DNA of 64,000 nt from Cryptomeria japonica (Eukaryota; Streptophyta; Pinopsida; Cupressales; Cupressaceae), in assembly GCF_030272615.1 (NCBI RefSeq), contig NC_081407.1:441285213-441349212 (forward strand), written 5' to 3'. A model generated the notes under the pieces. It saw nothing but the letters and a program-made list of their open reading frames with translations, did not search any database and was not told the origin of the DNA. The position numbers and the translations under genes were made by a program. How positions within the stretch are numbered: position 1 is the first letter of the stretch; each line of letters opens with the position of its first letter. Shown one piece after another: positions 57,851 to 64,000 of this stretch.

Positions 57851-58630
57851 TGTTGGCCAGTACACACTCTAGTGAGAAATTGTAGGTGATTGAAGGTATT
57901 GTCATTGATGGCAACCTTACAATCATGTGATACTGGCAGGGAGACACCGGCACCGACACTGATAGACTCTACACCGGCATACAGATCACCAGCACCAAAA
58001 AGATTGATCACTGGCACCATGGCCGCTAGGAATTTTGTTTAAATGTATTTTATAATTAATTGTAAAATATTTTGTAAGACGACTTGGCAAATTGTAATAT
58101 GACTCATATATGTATGAGATCATTGTAGGAAGCGAAGTATGAAAAGAAAATAGCAGACCTAATGTGCAAATAATTGGGATAAGGGTTTATGTATATAGCA
58201 AAGCTTAAACTGGTACTGAATCTAGCATAGTAGATGTTGATCTGAAGCAGTACAAGACATTGGATTAGTATAATCTATTTTGTAAGTCAGTGTGACTTGT
58301 TTGTAATTGAGTAGTGAGCTCTAGGCACTTGGCCTTCTTGCATGTGCAGGCCCCTATTGTAAGCAGTAATATTCTCTTATTGGCTAGTAAGCGAATATTG
58401 TGGGTCACAAATCTCACCAAGGTTTTTCCCACACCAGGTTTCCTCGTTAAATTATTGTGTTATGGTGTGTCTCTAATGTTGTGGTTGCTATTCTTATTTA
58501 CTACATTATTCTTGGTTTACCAGTACACAGTTTTGATATGATTTTCATGTTATAAGTTAAGAAAATTATTATACCGGTCAGATACTGATTCACCCCCCCC
58601 CCCCCTCTCAACATCTTTGGGAATCCTAAC
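57851..58630 (+). repeat. 5' LTR of C
   Basis: About 781 bp (last base displaced to 61190 by I). The start is placed at 57851 rather than at TGTAGG 57881 because the distance to the GTCATTGATGGCAAC word then matches the LTR of E. Contains a long C run near 58592-58606 followed by CTCTCAAC, as in the LTR ends of E and K. Confidence 0.75.
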
Positions 58631-58991
58631 TGTTAATGTTTGTAGCTTCAGTCGAATGATCATTTAGAATACATATAATATATGTTGATTAATAATAATA
58701 TATTATTATGTTATATTATTATATTATTATTAATCATATAAAATTTAATATTCAATATTAATCTATTATATTATTCTAAATTAATAATTGATTGATGAAA
58801 CATTATAATATTGATTAAATTATTATAGTTAAAGGAGAAACATGTCCGTTCAAGGGCATGCCTCTCCAAAAGAATATATATAGTATAATGTTATTCAATT
58901 TGAGAACACATAGAATTCCAAGAATGCAAGTATCAAATTGAATCAGATATATAAATTAAAATACATCCAATAAAACCTAGGAAAATCAACA
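58631..58991 (+). repeat. 5' LTR of I
   Basis: 361 bp, very AT-rich. Hairpin at 58834-58867 (arms GGAGAAACATGTCC and GGGCATGCCTCTCC) and TATA-like TATATATAG downstream (about 58876-58884). Confidence 0.93.
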
Positions 58992-59003
58992 TGGTATCAG
59001 AGC
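58992..59003 (+). other. PBS of I, initiator-Met type
   Basis: TGGTATCAGAGC with no spacer after the LTR. Confidence 0.93.
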
Positions 59004-60070
59004 TCAGGCCTATGAAGTTTAATTTGGAGGTTGGAGAGGGTTGGAGAATTTAGTTTTTTTCTAGAATTTTCAGTCTAAAATATGCCATTGTACAGCCCTT
59101 GGTTGGCCTCAAAATGAGGACTATAATATATGGATGGGAAGATCTATGTTTCTAGTTTTCAAATATGTTTATCTCATCAAATTTGATTCAGTTTTGTGCA
59201 AGATATGACGACTTTGGTGCAGGTCACTTGAAACCCTACCTAAGGTTAGCAGTTTTGGGAAAAATGTCATAACTTTTGTTTTTACCATTGGATCTGGCTA
59301 TAACTTGGAGGAAATGTTTGTAATTAGATTTTCTAAAATCTCACTGAAGAGATTGGATAAATGTGGTAAACTGCAAAAGTTATTAATGACTATGTGTGGC
59401 AGATCATAATGAAAGTGTTGATCAAAATTATGAAAATGTTCTACATCATTCAAAGGGAATTATGGTGAGAGATGATTCATGCATGATATTTCTTATATGG
59501 GCTCACCTTATGAAAGGAAATGTTTTAAACTTAAGATAAGTATTCCATGTTTTATTAAGGCACATGAATTATTGAGTTTGTAATTTATGCTATAATATTG
59601 GCTAGTAAAATCTTGTATGCTTCTATCATTGGTATTTCTGTTCAAGATAATTTAGTTTATGAGCTATTTGTAATCTCTCTCTGACATACCTTCAGGATGA
59701 AAGCACAATAAAATTGAATTAAAGGGAGAAACAAATTGATGCTTATAAATGAATTGATGATTGAGACCAGATGCAGAGGGAGTCTAACATTTCAAAAGAG
59801 GACAAGAGGTTGATACAAGAACTTGAGCTTTAGAGGGAGCAAATGGTTCAGTCAACTTGTGACAATTTTGATCATAGTGATTGAGAGGGATTTTCACTAT
59901 ATTAAAGGTGAAACACTTATGAGGTAAAAATTGATTCAATTTATTATTATACTAATGAAATCATTTAATGCCTTATGGGCCCTGTGTAAATCATAAGGAA
60001 GTGATGACTTCCAAATGATTTCCACTTATATTTTTGAGGTTATTGGAAGGTGACGATCTTATAATAACTT
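59004..60070 (+). other. Interior of I, no coding sequence
   Basis: No ORF or domain recognised. Scattered purine-rich words (CAAAAGAGGACAAGAGG, TTTAGAGGGAGCAAATGG near 59795-59840) look like decayed polyprotein linker sequence, but nothing can be named. Confidence 0.5.
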
Positions 60071-60603
60071 GAGCTTATGGATAGAATCATCGACTGAGGC
60101 AATCCACGTGAGAGCTCATGGATAGAATCACCAACCGAGGCAATCCACTTAAGAGCTTGTGGATAGAATCGTCGACTAAGGCAATCCACATGAGAGCTCA
60201 TGGATAGAATCGCCGACTGAGGCAATCCACATAAGAGCTTGTGGATAGAATCACTGACTGAGGCAATCCACATGAGAGCTCATGGATAGAATCACCGACT
60301 GAGACAATCCACTTAAGAGCTTGTAGATAGAATCACCGACTAAGGAAATCCACGTGAGAGCTCATAGATAGAATCGCCGACTGAGGTAATCCACATACGA
60401 GCTTGTGGATAGAATCGTCGACTGAGGCAATCCACGTGAGAGCTCATGGATAGAATTGCCGACTGAGGCAATCCACATAAGAGCTCATGGATAGAATCAC
60501 TGACTGAGGCAATCCACGCAAGAGCTTATGGATAGAATTGCCAACAGAGGCAATCCATGCAAGAGCTTGTGAATGGAATCACCGACGGAGGCAAATTCAC
60601 ACC
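60071..60603. repeat. 41-bp tandem array with 82-bp dimer pattern
   Basis: Thirteen units starting GAGCT at 60071, 60112, 60153 and every 41 bp to 60563. Core: GGATAGAATC, (A/G)(C/T)CGACTGAGGCAATCCAC. Units alternate between GAGCTCATGG and GAGCTTGTGG for most of the array, giving a dimer repeat. No unique spacers. Confidence 0.93.
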
Positions 60604-60823
60604 TTGAGACTATACTCCCTTGTGATGACCATCATATGGTTGATGCAAATACTCCCAATATCATGAGATGATATTTTTGAGTTATGGTGAATATCATGTA
60701 CCTTGATATTCTTGTTTATACCATACTTCCTGATATCATAGTGAGATAATATTTTCTCTATTCCATAATTAATCTAGACTTAATGCATTTGCATTGATTT
60801 TATCTTCCCTAGCTAAGAGGGAG

Positions 60824-61184
60824 TGTTAATGTTTGTAGCTTCAGTCGAATGATCATTTAGAATACATATAATATATGTTGATTAATAATAATATATTATT
60901 ATGTTATATTATTATATTATTATTAATCATATAAAATTTAATATTCAATATTAATCTATTATATTATTCTAAATTAATAATTGATTGATGAAACATTATA
61001 ATATTGATTAAATTATTATAGTTAAAGGAGAGACATGTCCGTTCAAGGACATGCCTCTCCAAAAGAATATATATAGTATAATGTTATTCAATTTGAGAAC
61101 ACATAGAATTCCAAGAATGCAAGTATCAAATTGAATCAGATATATAAATTAAAATACATCCAATAAAACCTGGGAAAATCAACA
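60824..61184 (+). repeat. 3' LTR of I
   Basis: 361 bp. The hairpin at 61027-61060 has arms GGAGAGACATGTCC and GGACATGCCTCTCC around a 6-base loop, 13 of 14 positions pairing. PPT GCTAAGAGGGAG (60812-60823) precedes it. Confidence 0.93.
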
Positions 61185-61192
61185 CTAACAAT

Positions 61193-61204
61193 TGGTATCA
61201 GAGC
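61193..61204 (+). other. PBS of C, initiator-Met type
   Basis: TGGTATCAGAGC, separated from its LTR by the insertion of I; only AACAAT-type bases remain between. Confidence 0.9.
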
Positions 61205-61261
61205 CTGGTCCTCTATTTTCAAAAGCCTAACAGCTTGAGGAAGATCTTGACACCAGTAGAG

Positions 61262-62294
61262 ATGGAAAATTTGAGAAAGCAATTGGAAACAACTCTTTCA
61301 GACTATGATGCAGAAAAAGTAAAGAATATCAAACTTGAGGATGATCAGAAGGCTACACAGGATATCATTCTAGGACTTCAAGAAAATTTCACTATAGAAA
61401 GGAATAAAAGAAGAGAACTTTGTGAAAAGATGCAGAATGATGAAGATGAAAAGGAAACTCTTAATGATCTGGTGAACCAACTGAGACAAGATAATTGTAC
61501 AATGAAGAATGAGATGCAAGATATGACTATGAGATTTTGTAAAGAAATTGAAGATAGAAAGAAGAATGAAGATGATTTGGCTAGAAGACTAAATGATGCT
61601 AGAAATGAAAACACAAGACTTTGTCATGAAAATGATATGTTAAAGACAAACTTGATGCATACACAAAATGATAGAATTGAACTCATGAGACAGAAAGAAA
61701 GGTTGGAGAATGAAGTGACTACTGCAAATCAACACAAGGAGAAATTCAAGAAAAGTTCAGAAGAACTTGTTGACATGCTGAAGAATCAGAAACCTAATGG
61801 TGATACAAATGGCCTTGGCTTTGAAGTTGGTGAAAGCTCTAGTACTGCAAACAATCATGATCATAGTAAACCGGTACGACAACCTAATGCTTACAAATTC
61901 AATGGGAAATGCTTTAACTGTAACAAGTTTGGTCATAGAGCAAATCATTGTAGATCTAGAAATTATCATAACACTAATACACCCACTGATCAATGTTCTA
62001 AATGCAATAAAACTGGTCATAATTCAGAAAACTGCAGAATGAATGTAAAATGTTACGTTTGTGGAAGCTTTGGACATCTATCTAATCAATGCAGAACACA
62101 TACCGACATAGGATATGAGAAAGATATTCAGAAAAACAATGTGACTTGTTATGCTTGTAACAAGACATATTGCAAAATTTTGTAGAAGTAAGACACCACC
62201 AGCAAATAACAAAGGTCCTAGTTTGAAAGGTAAAGAAAAGGTTGAAGAGGTAAAGCAAGAATTCTCAAAACAATGGATCAGAAAATTAGATCAG
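61262..62294 (+). pseudogene. C gag: coiled coil and four CCHC knuckles, one broken
   Basis: ATG 61262 (MENLRKQLETTLSDYD). Residues 1-190 are highly charged and heptad-like, predicted coiled coil. Then three intact CX2CX4HX4C knuckles at 61910-61951 (CFNCNKFGHRANHC), 61994-62035 (CSKCNKTGHNSENC) and 62051-62092 (CYVCGSFGHLSNQC). A fourth starts CYACNKT at 62147 but loses about four bases, shifting frame; HIAKFC is readable in another frame. The usual UBN2 capsid domain is missing between the PBS and this ATG, so the N-terminus is probably deleted. The shifted frame continues to KLDQ at 62294, where solo LTR D interrupts it. Knuckles bind element RNA. Confidence 0.85.
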
Positions 62295-63774
62295 TGTAAA
62301 GCTCTGATGCTAATAGTAAACAAGATGAGGGGGGGGGTGAATCATACAAACTTAATCTTCAATATATTCAACAGATTCAACCTCAGTAGCTTATACTTCA
62401 GAATACATAACCAAAACTGTAAAAAATTCAAACTCATGAACAGATAACATCACAACACATATAACACCAGATTTAATGTGGAAACCCAAATAGGGAAAAA
62501 TCACTGTGGGATTTCGGACCCACTAAGAAATATACCCTTCTAGATTATGCTCGGTTAAAAGAAAATCCTGTTAAATATTACAAACACATTGCTAGATGTG
62601 ACCCGGTTAAGGGATTTCCCTCAGACTTGTTAGAGTCTTACACTTTGTTAGAAGTGACCTTATCAAAGGATTTCAAACACTCATTTAGAATGTTACCTTG
62701 CTAGAGGGTTTACAAATAAGACTGTTAAGTCCACTCGGTTAAGAGATTTCCCATCACTTACAAAATAAACAACAGTAATAAAATATATCTGCAACTTCAC
62801 ATCTAAAAAGCTAAAGCAGATTCTTATTTGCTCAAAAAAATCTTGTCATAAGACTTATCTAATCCCTTGATGGGCTTGCTGGGCTTCTCAATCTGTTCTT
62901 CAATCAGATCTTCAAGCTTCTGAGCTCGGTAAACATTCCTGTAGCATCATTGTGCATACATTTTCCCGCATGTAGTGTTTATCAACAATTCCTTATTTAT
63001 AAACAATTTCTGACCACTTAATCTCCTTGATCACATTTCCCATGATCAATCTTAGCCATCAGATCATCAAACTTGACTAGGTTCAATGTATCCTTCGATC
63101 TGAAAACATTTTACCTTGCCTTGGAACTTGCATTCCTTCCTAGGAACTTGTGCTAGGTTATTGCGGTTCAATCTATGCTGTAGATCTTCCTCCTATATTT
63201 TCATTGCCGTAGATTCTTAACAAGCTTCTTGCGCGACAAACCAATCATTTATTCATCTCCAACTCATCAGCATCCTTCATTAAATAATGTTTTTATCCAT
63301 CCAATGCAATCTATTATAACTCGGTTGTTACTCGGTTAATACTGAACTTCGCTCAGTAGACATTCTGTCTTCGTTAACCGATATCAATAACCTTAGGGTT
63401 TACTGACTAGGTTCCTTGCTTGGTGACATAATACAGTATTAAACTTATAATCAACAACATGTGTAGGATATCAAAACAACATGATCTCATCATTGTCTAA
63501 CTTGGTAATAATTGCCCATTGAATAACTTATATCTCCCCTTTATTATCACATTCTTTCTGTGTCACTTACCGACCTCCTAATACTCATCAACACCTACTT
63601 CTCAAGATATGGCAACATCATACTGAAACAAAAAATCAATTTCTTGACATCAATGACAAAATAATATTATTAAGACAATAATCATCCTTCTTTAGTTATA
63701 TCAACAATCTCCAACAACCTTCTCAATATCCTTATTGAAATGCCAACAATCTCCTTTCTATTGTAATGCCAACA
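62295..63774 (-). repeat. Solo LTR D of the K family
   Basis: 1480 bp with TSD ATCAG (62290-62294 and 63775-63779). In sense it starts at 63774 with a 26-nt extension (TGTTGGCATTACAATAG to GGAGAT), then TGTTGGCATTTC as in K LTRs, and ends AGCATCAGAGCTTTACA; about 20 bp near the end are missing relative to K1. No PBS or coding sequence of its own follows. The AAAGCTCTGATGC at its left edge is LTR end, not a PBS. Confidence 0.88.
63749..63774 (-). other. 5' extension of solo LTR D
   Basis: 26 nt between the K-type LTR start and the TSD, homologous to 28561-28589. Confidence 0.8.
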
Positions 63775-64000
63775 ATCAGAATGTTGATGGGAATACTCCT
63801 CCACTGATAGAACAGAGTATCACTCCACTGGCAAGAGACTCTTCTTTTAACTGAAGGAAAATCCTTTGGGGGTTTAGCACCAATCTGAAAAACATGCTAA
63901 CATACCCTCAGTTGATGGTGATAAGTTGAAATTACTTCTTTACTGGAAGATGAGTTAAGTTGTGACTTAACCGGCAAGCATTAAATGTGGTAGTTGGAGA
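63775..64000 (+). pseudogene. C polyprotein, continuation after D
   Basis: With one TSD copy removed, the reading KQWIRKLDQ before D continues NVDGNTPPLIEQS, then RDSSFN and a stop near 63860. So D hit the gag or gag-pol linker of C. No further domain is recognisable before the window ends. Confidence 0.55.

Larger units (their letters stand above)
58631..61184 (+). mobile_element. Element I: compact non-autonomous LTR element
   Basis: 2.55 kb with TSD CTAAC (58626-58630 and 61185-61189). The LTRs (58631-58991 and 60824-61184) are both 361 bp and start TGTTAATG, end AATCAACA. I count three differences between them, all A/G. PBS TGGTATCAGAGC follows directly. The 1.83-kb interior has no gag or pol and a 41-bp array. 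Larger than typical TRIMs, smaller than LARDs. Young on LTR similarity. Confidence 0.94.
57851..64000 (+). mobile_element. Element C: Copia-like element, partial
   Basis: Inserted into the LINE after TAGTTAAAAA. The 5' LTR starts TGTTGGCCAGTACAC at 57851; the PBS is at 61193 once element I is removed; gag starts at 61262. The rest runs out of the window at 64000, so the 3' LTR and TSD cannot be checked. Carries I (58631-61184) at its LTR end and solo LTR D (62295-63774) in gag. Confidence 0.82.

Noticed and set aside
57851-57880. A 30-nt 5' extension in element C like that of K2
   Set aside because: It also starts TGTTGGC and precedes a second TGT, but spacing to the GTCATTGATGG word matches the E LTR from its true start, so 57851 is more simply the normal LTR start.
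60071-60603. CRISPR-like array
   Set aside because: Units are contiguous with no unique spacers, and the context is a plant LTR element.
62301-62312. A PBS for a minus-strand element at the left edge of D
   Set aside because: GCTCTGATGC looks like the complement of the Met PBS, but the TSD ATCAG places it inside D, and it aligns with the LTR terminus of K1.

Overview
The window looks like repeat-dominated intergenic DNA from a seed plant with a large genome. A conifer or another gymnosperm is my guess, but that is inference. I find no host protein gene, no rRNA or tRNA gene and no CRISPR array. Almost everything is Class I transposable elements, stacked inside one another. Most elements can be delimited to the base because long terminal repeats (LTRs), primer binding sites (PBS), polypurine tracts (PPT) and 5-bp target site duplications (TSDs) agree.

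Layout, left to right. Positions 1-2026 and 10684-~12275 are a decayed element (H) with a Gln/Pro-rich gag-like reading on the minus strand. It is split by element A (2027-10683, minus, TSD CTTAT), a Gypsy-type element with 1.65-kb LTRs, a tRNA-Trp-type PBS and one open 1068-codon gag-protease/G-patch-like ORF, but no reverse transcriptase or integrase. From ~12276 to ~52994 lies an older pair of direct ~4-kb repeats (G1, G2). G1 is interrupted by Copia element K2 (13234-28589, minus, TSD TAAAC) and by an 11.6-kb LARD-like element (28991-40580, plus, TSD AGCCA) with 4-kb LTRs and a non-coding interior. K2 carries a sister copy in opposite orientation, K1 (14890-22572, plus), so the two form a large inverted repeat. 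G2 is interrupted by Copia element E (44393-49955, plus, internally deleted) and holds a tRNA-derived SINE (51419-51635). A 50-bp minisatellite (54071-~54607) and a 5'-proximal LINE fragment (55548-57850) follow. The LINE is cut by Copia element C (57851 to beyond the window end). C carries a compact non-autonomous element I (58631-61184, TSD CTAAC) at its LTR/PBS junction and a solo LTR D (62295-63774, TSD ATCAG) inside its gag.

No pathway joins these genes. What they share is the parasitic retrotransposition cycle: gag and protease for particles, RT/RNase H for copying, integrase for insertion. Several elements (A, LARD, I) keep cis-signals but lack enzymes and would need proteins from autonomous relatives. 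Inferred relative order: H before A; G before K2, LARD and E; K2 before K1; LINE before C before I and D.

The most interesting observations are (i) a 26-36-nt extension at the outer 5' end of K1, K2 and D that lies inside the TSDs but is missing from the 3' LTRs; (ii) the open gag-pro/G-patch-like ORF in the pol-less element A; (iii) the LARD with a GC-rich island in AT-rich LTRs; (iv) reciprocal CGA-to-TGA stops in K1 and K2; (v) the dimeric 41-bp array and LTR hairpin of element I. All alignments were made by eye. Percentages are not given except where I counted differences.
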